Positions 25,093-36,024 are shown, counted from the stretch's first letter. The stretch: DNA of 64,000 nt from Henricia sp. BOLD:AAB3569 (GCA_037783545.1 JBBELK010000961.1:1-64000), one strand, 5' to 3'. The notes: generated from the sequence alone by a model not told the origin. Numbers and translations are program-made.

Positions 25093-28000
25093 TCAAAACT
25101 CTCCGCTTCTCGCTGCTCGGTTGAATTGGTCGCGATCGAAGCCTGTGGATTTGACCGTTTGTTCGAGAAGGGTTCCGATGCGATTTCCGGACTGTTTATA
25201 GGAATCACAATTGAAAAGGAGCTGTTTTGTATGCCTGCTGTTCGGTTGTCTGATGGTGTGGGCAACAAATTTTTGTCTCTGCTTGTCGATAAACTCGGAC
25301 AAGGGTGTCGACTTGCAGATGGCTAAGATTGAGTTGTTGGAGTGTTTGTATGCGAAGTTGGCGTCCAGCTCGTCGTACAGTTTATGGAGTTCAGACTTCA
25401 AAAGCTTTTTCCGGTCGATTTTTGAGAGTGTCGGGACGTTTTTGCGTTTGTGTCCGCCGCGCACCATTCGCCTGAGGAGGGAGGCGTGCGTAGAGTTCAG
25501 TTTTGTGATTTGGGCGGCGGTGAGTGTCCACGTCTGGCACGCGTAAGTCAAGCGTGCTCGAATGAATGAATTATAAAACATCATTCGGGTGCGCAAATTG
25601 ATTTTGTGATTTTGGAGTAGTTGTTTGAGCGACTCGAACTTTGATTTCGTAGTTTGAACGCGCGCATCGACTTCAATATCTCCGGTAGCTGGTTGGTCAG
25701 ATTGTAGCTGGCTGCCGAGGTATTTAAAAGTTTTGTTGTTTTTGATGTTGATGCCGTGGATTTGGAGGATAGACTCTGGGTACTCGGAGAGCTCGGGGTC
25801 GAGGTGGGCGTTCAGGATGACGGTTTCCGTTTTTGGCTCGGAAATGTGAAGGTCGTAGGTGTCAAAAATGTCCACAAGTAGGGCTATGCCGCGTTTGAGG
25901 TCCGCCTCATTTTCAAAACATAGCAAAATGTCATCCGCAAACGCGACCCATAGGAGATCTAGGGTGCCGGATGCCGGGTGTTCGCTTCGTTCCGTACGGT
26001 TCGTAGCACTGCCTGGTATTCGATACTTGAACTTAAAACCGGACAGTCCAGCGGCGGCCGCACGCTCCTCAAAAACGCGCATGACCCAATCCATAAGCAG
26101 GCAAAAATATGCCGGACTTTCTGGACCGCCTTGGCGTACGCCGGCCTGGGTCGGGAAGGTGTTGCTGGGCGGGTCAGATGAGAGGTGGGCAGCGGTGGCT
26201 GAATAAAGTGACTCGAGTACCTGCAGATTATTTGTCGATTGATCTTGCGTCAATCGATTGCGAACTACTTGCCATAGCCAGCGCCTATTTATGGTATCAA
26301 ATGCCGCTGTAAGATCAATAAATGCGGCGTAAATTTTGCGACGCATTCGGGAACTGATGATGTGGGCAGCCTTTGCAGTCAGTATGGCGTCTTGCGTGCC
26401 ACGAGCGCGTCGAAAGCCTTGCTGGGGCTCAGAAAGTTGCGCCTCGTACCAACCTGACTGGCGTGACAAAATTATGCAGACTGTAATTTTGCACAATGAG
26501 CTCGATATGGACAATCCCCGGTATTTTTTCGGATCCTTTTTTGAGCCTTTTTGTTTCCACAAACATGACAATCGTGACACTCCCCATTTTGACGGAACGT
26601 AGGATGAAGTCCATACCGTTTCCAAGATACTCAACAGTTCGTTCAAGAATACGTCGGATTCACACGCGTGCTTCAGGAGCTCGGGGTTGAGGTCGTTTGC
26701 CGCGCGATTGTTTTTCAGGCGTTTGAGGTTGGCCTTTAGCTCGTCACGTGATGGTGGGCTGTTGTCGATGTTGTTTTCGGCCGAGATGGTGATAAGCGAT
26801 TGCATGAATTTGGGCGGGTCCGAATAGAGGGAGGGCGGGTCAGGCTTGGTGGTGTCGCACGTGAAATGCTGTTCAAAGTGTTGACGGAGTAGGGTTGGGT
26901 CGCAGCCGGAGTTGGGGATCTCTTTGAGCGTGGACTCCTGTTGTTTCGCCCGGCGGAATGCGCGTTCAATGTTCCTGGCTTCGGCTTGCGTGTTGATGAC
27001 AGCTGCTTCGGCAGCGAAATGTTGGTTTTTGAGTTTTTGGAGTGTCTTTTTTATGGTTTTTGATAATTTGGCGTAGTTTGGGTGTGACCGGCCGAGTTTA
27101 TCGCGTTGTTGGAGGAGAGCAATAATTTCGGGATCATCACGCCACGGGATGCGCGTCGCCGCCTTGTCAATGGGTGGGAGGCAAGCGGTGGCCGCGTCTC
27201 GGAGTGCTCCTATGAGGTTGTCACAGCGGGCGTCAACGTCACGTGGGGGATTAGTGGCGTTGGCGTTCGTGATGGCCTCGGACACCTTCGTAGCGTACTG
27301 TGGGCAGGTACGGAGGTCTTGTACTCGCCTAGATTTGAGGGGGTCCGGTTTGGGCCATTTTATACGGTGGTGCAGGCGGTCGGACTTCCGTAATGGTTGT
27401 CTAATTGTCAAAACCAGCAAACGATGGTCAGACATGAAGTTGTAGGAGTTGCGGACCCGGCAATTGGTGCACCACGACGAGAGGAGCGAGCTAGTCAGAG
27501 CGTAGTCCAGCGTCTTCTTGTCGCGCCCGTTGTTGGAGTGCCAGGTTATGGCGTGGGTCGGTCTGCGTCGCCAGAAACTGTTCATGATGGCCAGGTTTTG
27601 GCTACGGGCCAAGTCGAGCAGTCTGTCACCATTATTGTTTGCTGTATGACCTTCTCGGAGGGTGGTGTTGCCCTTGAATCTAGTGAAAGTGCTCGCCGCT
27701 GTGGACGTTGCGTTGAAGTCTCCCAGGAGGAGGAGGTGAGACTTCTGCGGTTTGGACTTCAACATTTTACGGAGATTGGTGTACAAGCGGTCTTTGTTGG
27801 CTTGTTCGGCTTCCTCGGTATACATGTACACACACACTACGTAGTAGCGTATGCCACGGACCAGGATGGTTGCTGCTAGCAGTCGCGGGCTGACGAAATC
27901 GATGTCTTCAACATGCGTGCTCTGGTCGGAGTGTACAAGGAGGCCGACGCCTGCGAGACTTTCGGAGTGGGGGGTTTTGGCATATCCCTTCCAATGAAAT

Positions 28001-28233
28001 TCGAAATTGACCTTTTTGCCTATGCAATTAGTGGTTTCGACCATTTTCGAGCCCTGGCCTTTGCGCTTGGTCTCTTGTAATGCAATGATGGTGAGGCCGG
28101 CTCGGGCAGCTTGACGGGCACATTCTTGAAGTCGGTAGTCTTCTCGAACTGTGCTAACGTTGATAGTACCCACCCGAACTTGTTGGAACTGTCGGAGCGG
28201 TGGAGGCCTTTTTGCCTTGTTGAGTTTTGTCAT
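25093..28233 (-). CDS. LINE endonuclease-reverse transcriptase, copy 1
   Basis: Intact 1,046-aa protein that nicks target DNA and copies the element RNA at the nick. The N-terminal third is an exonuclease/endonuclease/phosphatase fold: INVST near residue 25, ALQE with metal-binding Glu 54, LLLLGDFN at 167-174, LDYAL near 243 and SDH at 268-270. The RT follows: motif A IDLTAAFD (Asp 640), motif B QAGVRQGG near 696, motif C AFADD (Asp 767 and 768), SEPKTE near 798 and FKYLGS near 836. A thumb-like LTYACQTWTL begins near 895. I see no CCHC zinc finger, no RNase H and no separate ORF1. I start at the ATG at 28231-28233. Ten codons upstream an in-frame GTG (28261-28263) directly follows a TAG, but GTG is an unlikely eukaryotic start. 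Relative to copies 2 and 3 it has Q104, N146, I371, N668, N669 and G729. No stop or frameshift, so it could encode active enzyme. Confidence 0.93.
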   Translation of the reverse strand: MTKLNKAKRPPPLRQFQQVRVGTINVSTVREDYRLQECARQAARAGLTIIALQETKRKGQGSKMVETTNCIGKKVNFEFHWKGYAKTPHSESLAGVGLLVHSDQSTHVEDIDFVSPRLLAATILVRGIRYYVVCVYMYTEEAEQANKDRLYTNLRKMLKSKPQKSHLLLLGDFNATSTAASTFTRFKGNTTLREGHTANNNGDRLLDLARSQNLAIMNSFWRRRPTHAITWHSNNGRDKKTLDYALTSSLLSSWCTNCRVRNSYNFMSDHRLLVLTIRQPLRKSDRLHHRIKWPKPDPLKSRRVQDLRTCPQYATKVSEAITNANATNPPRDVDARCDNLIGALRDAATACLPPIDKAATRIPWRDDPEIIALLQQRDKLGRSHPNYAKLSKTIKKTLQKLKNQHFAAEAAVINTQAEARNIERAFRRAKQQESTLKEIPNSGCDPTLLRQHFEQHFTCDTTKPDPPSLYSDPPKFMQSLITISAENNIDNSPPSRDELKANLKRLKNNRAANDLNPELLKHACESDVFLNELLSILETVWTSSYVPSKWGVSRLSCLWKQKGSKKDPKKYRGLSISSSLCKITVCIILSRQSGWYEAQLSEPQQGFRRARGTQDAILTAKAAHIISSRMRRKIYAAFIDLTAAFDTINRRWLWQVVRNRLTQDQSTNNLQVLESLYSATAAHLSSDPPSNTFPTQAGVRQGGPESPAYFCLLMDWVMRVFEERAAAAGLSGFKFKYRIPGSATNRTERSEHPASGTLDLLWVAFADDILLCFENEADLKRGIALLVDIFDTYDLHISEPKTETVILNAHLDPELSEYPESILQIHGINIKNNKTFKYLGSQLQSDQPATGDIEVDARVQTTKSKFESLKQLLQNHKINLRTRMMFYNSFIRARLTYACQTWTLTAAQITKLNSTHASLLRRMVRGGHKRKNVPTLSKIDRKKLLKSELHKLYDELDANFAYKHSNNSILAICKSTPLSEFIDKQRQKFVAHTIRQPNSRHTKQLLFNCDSYKQSGNRIGTLLEQTVKSTGFDRDQFNRAARSGEF

Positions 28234-28343
28234 GCTGCGGGTATAATTGTACAGTTTGTGCACCTATTGACAGTCTTTAAACAGTTTTGAAGAGTTTTGA
28301 TTAATCTCTGCAGTTTTTACCTGGTTGTTGCATAATTCCAGAA

Positions 28344-28497
28344 CAACGTATACGTGTTAGCTTGAGCTTTCTAGGGGGCGGGTGTCGGCTAAGTATTGCT
28401 CAAGAACCCTATAGAGGGCGCCGTCCAGACCGATTGTGATGACTTGCTTGGGGTTGGTTGGTCTCGTAGCAAGTCCTTGTATACGTTGATGCCCCCC
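28344..28497 (-). ncRNA. candidate HDV-like self-cleaving ribozyme at the 5' end of LINE copy 1
   Basis: In the element sense the first 154 nt can fold as a nested pseudoknot in HDV order. P1 5' strand GGGGGGC is at 28491-28497, a two-base AU joiner at 28489-28490, and P2 5' strand CAACGUAUAC at 28479-28488. A P3-like hairpin pairs GACUUGC (28469-28475) with GCAAGUC (28441-28447). The P1 3' strand is either GCCCUCU (28413-28419) or GCCCCCU (28373-28379); both end in the G1-U wobble typical of the family. P4 pairs CUUGAGC (28398-28404) with GCUCAAG (28361-28367). A joiner starting CUAA puts a candidate catalytic C at 28360. P2 closes with GUAUACGUUG (28344-28353), 10 perfect pairs. The fold starts exactly at the element's 5' boundary, where such ribozymes occur in R2 and RTE elements. 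Doubts: two competing P1 strands, 21 nt between P3 and the first P1 option, and no clear P1.1. Confidence 0.45.
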
Positions 28498-28498
28498 A

Positions 28499-28580
28499 AC
28501 ACCATCGCGGCACAGGGTGTCCCAACAGCCACGGTTAGGGGAATAACCACGTAGCCGAGCTCCGTTTTCCCTAAACTCTG
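28499..28580 (-). repeat. 82-bp inverted satellite fragment at the LINE 5' junction, copy 1
   Basis: The reverse complement of monomer positions 178-259, read from CAGAGTTTAGGG to GCGATGGTGT. It carries the M-type TGTGCCGCGATGG variant and matches 29016-29097 at all 82 bases, 435 bp downstream. One extra base (28498) separates it from the element's G run. It then joins plus-oriented satellite at ATTGTGACGG, sharing at most a single G. In the element sense it is sense satellite fused upstream of the LINE. It could be a template switch during insertion or a 5' transduction of upstream satellite from a source element. Confidence 0.9.
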
Positions 28581-31500
28581 ATTGTGACGGGAATTTGGTC
28601 AAAGTGTGTCCCAAATGCCGGCAAATTTGGAAATCAAGGAATTTTCCAACCAACTTCAAATTTTGCATGCTCCAAACTGTATATATTCCGCACTTGTCAT
28701 GCAAAATTGACAGATTTTCGCTGGGAAATGACGGAGAAATTTCAGAGTTTAGGGAAAACGGAGCTCGGCTACGTGGTTATTCCCCTAACCGTGGCTGTTG
28801 GGACACCCTGCGCCGCGCTGGTGTACATTTGTACGGCCGTTGACTCACCCCAGATTGTGACGGGAATTAGGTCAAAGTGTGTCCCAAATGCCGGCAAATT
28901 TGGAAATCAAGGAATTTTCCAACCAACTTCAAATTTTGCATGCTCCAAACTGTATATATTCCGCACTTGTCATGCAAAATTGACAGATTTTCGCTGGGAA
29001 ATGACGGAGAAATTTCAGAGTTTAGGGAAAACGGAGCTCGGCTACGTGGTTATTCCCCTAACCGTGGCTGTTGGGACACCCTGTGCCGCGATGGTGTACA
29101 TTTGTACGGCCGTTGACTCACCCCAGATTGTGACGGGAATTAGGTCAAAGTGTGTCCCAAATGCCGGCAAATTTGGAAATCAAGGAATTTTCCAACCAAC
29201 TTCAAATTTTGCATGCTCCAAACTGTATATATTCCGCACTTGTCATGCAAAATTGACAGATTTTCGCTGGGAAGTGACGGAGAAATTTCAGAGTTTAGGG
29301 AAAACGGAGCTCGGCTACGTGGTTATTCCCCTAACCGTGGCTGTTGGGACACCCTGCGCCGCGCTGGTGTACATTTGTACGGCTGTTGACTCACCCCAGA
29401 TTGTGACGGGAATTAGGTCAAAGTGTGTCCCAAATGCCGGCAAATTTGGAAATCAAGGAATTTTCCAACCAACTTCAAATTTTGCATGCTCCAAACTGTA
29501 TATATTCCGCACTTGTCATGCAAAATTGACAGATTTTCGCTGGGAAATGACGGAGAAATTTCATAGTTTAGGGAAAACGGAGCTCGGCTACGTGGTTATT
29601 CCCCTAACCGTGGCTGTTGGTACACCCTGCGCCGCGCTGGTGAACATTTGTACGGCCGTTGACTCGCCCCAGATTGTGACGGGAATTAGGTCAAAGTGTG
29701 TCCCAAATGCCGGCAAATTTGGAAATCAAGGAATTTTCCAACCAACTTCAAATTTTGCATGCTCCAAACTGTATATATTCCGCACTTGTCATGCAAAATT
29801 GACAGATTTTCGCTGGGAAATGACGGAGAAATTTCAGAGTTTAGGGAAAACGGAGCTCGGCTACGTGGTTATTCCCCTAACCGTGGCTGTTGGGACACCC
29901 TGCGCCGCGCTGGTGTACATTTGTACGGCTGTTGACTCACCCCAGATTGTGACGGGAATTAGGTCAAAGTGTGTCCCAAATGCCGGCAAATTTGGAAATC
30001 AAGGAATTTTCCAACCAACTTCAAATTTTGCATGCTCCAAACTGTATATATTCCGCACTTGTCATGCAAAATTGACAGATTTTCGCTGGGAAATGACGGA
30101 GAAATTTCAGAGTTTAGGGAAAACGGAGCTCGGCTACGTGGTTATTCCCCTAACCGTGGCTGTTGGTACACCCTGCGCCGCGCTGGTGTACATTTGTACG
30201 GCCGTTGACTCGCCCCAGATTGTGACGGGAATTAGGTCAAAGTGTGTCCCAAATGCCGGCAAATTTGGAAATCAAGGAATTTTCCAACCAACTTCAAATT
30301 TTGCATGCTCCAAACTGTATATATTCCGCACTTGTCATGCAAAATTGACAGATTTTCGCTGGGAAGTGACGGAGAAATTTCAGAGTTTAGGGACAACGGA
30401 GCTCGGCTACGTGGTTATTCCCCTAACCGTGGCTGTTGGGACACCCTGCGCCGCGCTGGTGTACATTTGTACGGCTGTTGACTCACCCCAGATTGTGACG
30501 GGAATTAGGTCAAAGTGTGTCCCAAATGCCGGCAAATTTGGAAATCAAGGAATTTTCCAACCAACTTCAAATTTTGCATGCTCCAAACTGTATATATTCC
30601 GCACTTGTCATGCAAAATTGACAGATTTTCGCTGGGAAATGACGGAGAAATTTCAGAGTTTAGGGAAAACGGAGCTCGGCTACGTGGTTATTCCCCTAAC
30701 CGTGGCTGTTGGTACACCCTGCGCCGCGCTGGTGTACATTTGTACGGCCGTTGACTCGCCCCAGATTGTGACGGGAATTAGGTCAAAGTGTGTCCCAAAT
30801 GCCGGCAAATTTGGAAATCAAGGAATTTTCCAACCAACTTCAAATTTTGCATGCTCCAAACTGTATATATTCCGCACTTGTCATGCAAAATTGACAGATT
30901 TTCGCTGGGAAATGACGGAGAAATTTCAGAGTTTAGGGGAAACGGAGCTCGGCTACGTGGTTATTCCCCTAACCGTGGCTGTTGGGACACCCTGTGCCGC
31001 GATGGTGTACATTTGTACGGCCGTTGACTCACCCCAGATTGTGACGGGAATTAGGTCAAAGTGTATCCCAAATGCCGGCAAATTTGGAAATCAAGGAATT
31101 TTCCAACCAACTTCAAATTTTGCATGCTCCAAACTGTATATATTCCGCACTTGTCATGCAAAATTGACAGATTTTCGCTGGGAAGTGACGGAGAAATTTC
31201 AGAGTTTAGGGAAAACGGAGCTCGGCTACGTGGTTATTCCCCTAACCGTGGCTGTTGGGACACCCTGCGCCGCGCTGGTGTACATTTGTACGGCCGTTGA
31301 CTCACCCCAGATTGTGACGGGAATTAGGTCAAAGTGTGTCCCAAATGCCGGCAAATTTGGAAATCAAGGAATTTTCCAACCAACTTCAAATTTTGCATGC
31401 TCCAAACTGTATATATTCCGCCCTTGTCATGCAAAATTGACAGATTTTCGCTGGGAAATGACGGAGAAATTTCAGAGTTTAGGGAAAACGGAGCTCGGCT

Positions 31501-34500
31501 ACGTGGTTATTCCCCTAACCGTGGCTGTTGGGACACCCTGTGCCGCGATGGTGTACATTTGTACGGCCGTTGACTCACCCCAGATTGTGACGGGAATTAG
31601 GTCAAAGTGTATCCCAAATGCCGGCAAATTTGGAAATCAAGGAATTTTCCAACCAACTTCAAATTTTGCATGCTCCAAACTGTATATATTCCGCACTTGT
31701 CATGCAAAATTGACAGATTTTCGCTGGGAAGTGACGGAGAAATTTCAGAGTTTAGGGAAAACGGAGCTCGGCTACGTGGTTATTCCCCTAACCGTGGCTG
31801 TTGGGACACCCTGCGCCGCGCTGGTGTACATTTGTACGGCCGTTTACTCACCCCAGATTGTGACGGGAATTAGGTCAAAGTGTGTCCCAAATGCCGGCAA
31901 ATTTGGAAATCAAGGAATTTTCCAACCAACTTCAAATTGTGCATGCTCCAAACTGTATATATTCCGCACTTGTCATGCAAAATTGACAGATTTTCGCTGG
32001 GAAATGACTGAGAAATTTCAGAGTTTAGGGAAAACGGAGCTCGGCTACGTGGTTAATCCCCTAACCGTGGCTGTTGGGACACCCTGCGCCGCGCTGGTGT
32101 ACATTTGTACGGCCGTTGACTCACCCCAGATTGTGACGGGAATTAGGTCAAAGTGTGTCCCAAATGCCGGCAAATTTGGAAATCAAGGAATTTTCCAACC
32201 AACTTCAAATTTTGCATGCTCCAAACTGTATATATTCCGCCCTTGTCATGCAAAATTGACAGATTTTCGCTGGGAAATGACGGAGAAATTTCAGAGTTTA
32301 GGGAAAACGGAGCTCGGCTACGTGGTTATTCCCCTAACCGTGGCTGTTGGGACACCCTGTGCCGCGATGGTGTACATTTGTACGGCCGTTGACTCACCCC
32401 AGATTGTGACGGGAATTAGGTCAAAGTGTATCCCAAATGCCGGCAAATTTGGAAATCAAGGAATTTTCCAACCAACTTCAAATTTTGCATGCTCCAAACT
32501 GTATATATTCCGCACTTGTCATGCAAAATTGACAGATTTTCGCTGGGAAGTGACGGAGAAATTTCAGAGTTTAGGGAAAACGGAGCTCGGCTACGTGGTT
32601 ATTCCCCTAACCGTGGCTGTTGGGACACCCTGCGCCGCGCTGGTGTACATTTGTACGGCCGTTGACTCGCCCCAGATTGTGACGGGAATTAGGTCAAAGT
32701 GTGTCCCAAATGCCGGCAAATTTGGAAATCAAGGAATTTTCCAACCAACTTCAAATTTTGCATGCTCCAAACTGTATATATTCCGCACTTGTCATGCAAA
32801 ATTGACAGATTTTCGCTGGGAAATGACGGATAAATGTTAGAGTTTAGGGAAAACGGAGCTCGGCTGCGTGGTTATTCTCCTAACCGTGGCTGTTGGGACA
32901 CCCTGCGCCGCGCTGGTGTACATTTGTACGGCCGTTGACTCACCCCAGATTGTGACGGGAATAAGGTCAAAGTGTGTCCCAAATGCCGGAAAATTTGGAA
33001 ATCAAGGAATTTTCCAACCAACTTCAAATTTTGCATGCTCCAAACTGTATATATTCCGCACTTGTCATGCAAAATTGACAGATTTTCGCTGGGAAATGAC
33101 GGAGAAATTTCAGAGTTTAGGGAAAACGGAGCTTGGCTATGTGGTTATTCCCCTAACCGTGGCTGTTGGGACACCCTGCGCTGCGCTGGTGTACATTTGT
33201 ACGGCAGTTGACTCACCCCAGATTGTGACGGGAATTTGGTCAAAGTGTGTCCCAAATGCCGGCAAATTTGGAAATCAAGGAATTTTCCAACCAACTTCAA
33301 ATTTTGCATGCTCCAAACTGTATATATTCCGCACTTGTCATGCAAAATTGACAGATTTTCGCTGGGAAATGACGGAGAAATTTCAGAGTTTAGGGAAAAC
33401 GGAGCTCGGCTACGTGGTTATTCCCCTAACCGTGGCTGTTGGGACACCCTGCGCCGCGCTGGTGTACATTTGTACGGCCGTTGACTCACCCCAGATTGTG
33501 ACGGGAATTAGGTCAAAGTGTGTCCCAAATGCCGGCAAATTTGGAAATCAAGGAATTTTCCAACCAACTTCAAATTTTGCATGCTCCAAACTGTATATAT
33601 TCCGCACTTGTCATGCAAAATTGACAGATTTTCGCTGGGAAATGACGGAGAAATTTCAGAGTTTAGGGAAAACGGAGCTCGGCTACGTGGTTATTCCCCT
33701 AACCGTGGCTGTTGGGACACCCTGTGCCGCGATGGTGTACATTTGTACGGCCGTTGACTCACCCCAGATTGTGACGGGAATTAGGTCAAAGTGTGTCCCA
33801 AATGCCGGCAAATTTGGAAATCAAGGAATTTTCCAACCAACTTCAAATTTTGCATGCTCCAAACTGTATATATTCCGCACTTGTCATGCAAAATTGACAG
33901 ATTTTCGCTGGGAAGTGACGGAGAAATTTCAGAGTTTAGGGAAAACGGAGCTCGGCTACGTGGTTATTCCCCTAACCGTGGCTGTTGGGACACCCTGCGC
34001 CGCGCTGGTGTACATGTGTACGGCCGTTGACTCACCCCAGATTGTGACGGGAATTAGGTCAAAGTGTGTCCCAAATGCCGGCAAATTTGGAAATCAAGGA
34101 ATTTTCCAACCAACTTCAAATTTTGCATGCTCCAAACTGTATATATTCCGCACTTGTCATGCAAAATTGACAGATTTTCGCTGGGAAATGACGGAGAAAT
34201 TTCAGAGTTTAGGGAAAACGGAGCTCGGCTACGTGGTTATTCCCCTAACCGTGTCTGTTGGTACACCCTGCGCCGCGCTGGTGTACATTTGTACGGCCGT
34301 TGACTCGCCCCAGATTGTGACGGGAATTAGGTCAAAGTGTGTCCCAAATGCCGGCAAATTTGGAAATCAAGGAATTTTCCAACCAACTTCAAATTTTGCA
34401 TGCTCCAAACTGTATATATTCCGCACTTGTCATGCAAAATTGACAGATTTTCGCTGGGAAATGACGGAGAAATTTCAGAGTTTAGGGAAAACGGAGCTCG

Positions 34501-35945
34501 GCTACGTGGTTATTCCCCTAACCGTGACTGTTGGGACGCCCTGCGCCGCGCTGGTGTACATTTGTACGGCCGTTGACTCACCCCAGATTGTGACGGGAAT
34601 TAGGTCAAAGTGTGTCCCAAATGCCGGCAAATTTGGAAATCAAGGAATTTTCCAACCAACTTCAAATTTTGCATGCTCCAAACTGTATATATTCCGCACT
34701 TGTCATGCAAAATTGACAGATTTTCGCTGGGAAATGACGGAGAAATTTCAGAGTTTAGGGAAAACGGAGCTCGGCAACGTGGTTATTCCCCTAACCGTGA
34801 CTGTTGGGACGCCCTGCGCCGCGCTGGTGTACATTTGTACGGCCGTTGACTCACCCCAGATTGTGACGGGAATTAGGTCAAAGTGTGTCCCAAATGCCGG
34901 CAAATTTGGAAATCAAGGAATTTTCCAACCAACTTCAAATTGTGCATGCTCCAAACTGTATATATCCCGCACTTGTCATGCAAAATTGACAAATTTTCGC
35001 TGGGAAATGACGGAGAAATTTAAGAGTTTAGGGAAAACGGAGCTCGGCTACGTGGTTATTCCCCTAACCGTGGCTGTTGGGACACCCTGCGCCGCGCTGG
35101 TGTACATTTGTACGGCCGTTGACTCACCCCAGATTGTGACGGGAATTAGGTCAAAGTGTGTCCCAAATGCCGGCAAATTTGGAAATCAAGGAATTTTCCA
35201 ACCAACTTCAAATTTTGCATGCTCCAAACTGTATATATTCCGCACTTGTCATGCAAAATTGACAGATTTTCGCTGGGAAATGACGGAGAAATTTCAGAGT
35301 TTAGGGAAAACGGAGCTCGGCTACGTGGTTATTCCCCTAACCGTGGCTGTTGGGACACCCTGCGCCGCGCTGGTGTACATTTATACGGCCGTTGACTCAC
35401 CCCAGATTGTGACGGGAATTAGGTCAGAGTGTGTCCCAAATGCCGGCAAATTTGGAAATCAAGGAATTTTCCAACCAACTTCAAATTTTGCATGCTCCAA
35501 ACTGTATATATTCCGCACTTGTCATGCAAAATTGACAGATTTTCGCTGGGAAATGACGGAGAAATTTCAGAGTTTAGGGAAAACGGAGCTCGGCTACGTG
35601 GTTATTCCCCTAACCGTGGCTGTTGGTACACCCTGCGCCGCGCTGGTGTACATTTGTACGGCCGTTGACTCGCCCCAGATTGTGACGGGAATTAGGTCAA
35701 AGTGTGTCCCAAATGCCGGCAAATTTGGAAATCAAGGAATTTTCCAACCAACTTCAAATTTTGCATGCTCCAAACTGTATATATTCCGCACTTGTCATGC
35801 AAAATTGACAGATTTTCGCTGGGAAATGACGGAGAAATTTCAGAGTTTAGGGAAAACGGAGCTTGGCTATGTGGTTATTCCCCTAACCGTGGCTGTTGGG
35901 ACACCCTGCGCTGCGCTGGTGTACATTTGTACGGCAGTTGACTCA
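28581..35945 (+). repeat. 273-bp satellite array between LINE copies 1 and 2 (27 monomers)
   Basis: Perfectly phased, with no indels. It begins mid-monomer at ATTGTGACGGGAATTTGG and ends at GTTGACTCA, so adding back the 5 lost bases gives exactly 27 x 273. Variant classes include M-type GCGATGG monomers, TTCCGCCCTTG monomers (31421 and 32240), GTATCCCAAATG monomers, a GATAAATGTTAG stop variant at 32840, and GACTGTTGGGACGCC monomers near 34530 and 34800. One frame is open from 28584 to 32840 and again from 32868 to 35993; I consider this non-coding. Confidence 0.95.
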
Positions 35946-35958
35946 ATCAATCAATCAA
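35943..35958 (-). repeat. LINE 3' tail, four TCAA units, copy 2
   Basis: Identical in unit number and phase to copy 1. Such tails vary freely between independent insertions, so the identity supports duplication. Confidence 0.85.
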
Positions 35959-35996
35959 GTTGTCTGCCTCGCAAATGCCGTTGCACTGCTTAGAGG

Positions 35997-36018
35997 GGGA
36001 GTTTGCTTACGAACTCCC
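35997..36018 (-). other. 3' UTR stem-loop of LINE copy 2
   Basis: Same 7-bp stem (GGGAGTT with AACTCCC) and 8-nt loop as copy 1, 6 nt after the stop codon. Confidence 0.6.
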
Positions 36019-36024
36019 TAATCA

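Larger units (their letters stand above)
25014..28498 (-). mobile_element. RTE-like non-LTR retrotransposon, copy 1 (apparently full length)
   Basis: A minus-strand LINE with a 5' leader of about 264 nt (28234-28497), a single EN-RT ORF (25093-28233), a 79-bp 3' UTR and a (TCAA)n tail, read TTGA in the element sense. A lone ORF with apurinic-like endonuclease then RT, a very short 3' UTR and a short tandem-repeat tail rather than poly(A) are typical of the RTE clade. CR1/L2 or R4-like relatives cannot be excluded without a tree. It sits antisense to the satellite. There is no target-site duplication; five target bases (CCCCA) are missing. Copies 2 and 3 share both junctions, so this is the founder insertion later duplicated with its satellite. 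Its left flank is in native array context. Confidence 0.92.
25014..35945. repeat. macro-repeat unit 1: LINE insertion plus 27 satellite monomers (10,932 bp)
   Basis: Runs from the 3' end of LINE copy 1 to the 3' junction of copy 2. The satellite part is exactly 27 x 273 bp once the 5 bp lost at the insertion are added back. The unit recurs downstream with the same variant order, less one monomer. The crossover that closed the unit lies in the stretch common to the left flanks of copies 1 and 2: they differ at 24788 (A versus C at the matching place in unit 1) and further left, but agree from there to the LINE. The exchange therefore maps to roughly 24789-24930, equivalent to 35721-35862. Confidence 0.9.

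Noticed and set aside
27397-27879. A 160-codon plus-strand ORF and other plus-strand ORFs across the LINE
   Set aside because: Antisense frames of the EN-RT gene, repeated in all three copies, with no recognisable domain.
28261-28263. GTG at the far 5' end of the LINE ORF as start codon
   Set aside because: GTG directly after an in-frame TAG; a eukaryotic LINE would more likely start at the first ATG (28231-28233), ten codons later.
25005-28590. Target-site duplication flanking the LINE
   Set aside because: Comparison with the empty site shows loss of CCCCA and no duplicated bases apart from the TCA shared with the tail.
28357-28704. A minus-strand ORF covering the LINE leader and satellite (contains ITIGLDGALYRVLEQYLAD), perhaps an ORF1 remnant
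   Set aside because: Its start lies in the satellite downstream of the insertion and it crosses the inverted fragment. The leader portion coincides with the predicted ribozyme and has no ORF1 motif.
28584-32840. A 1,418-codon satellite ORF (and similar ones at 7766-9922, 14864-16999, 32868-35993, 39516-43499 and 43527-46652) as real proteins
   Set aside because: They are the 91-codon satellite frame read through tandem monomers, starting at GTG in several cases and ending wherever an amplified variant creates a stop. The 32868 and 43527 frames even run on into the LINE 3' UTR. No start context and no domain.
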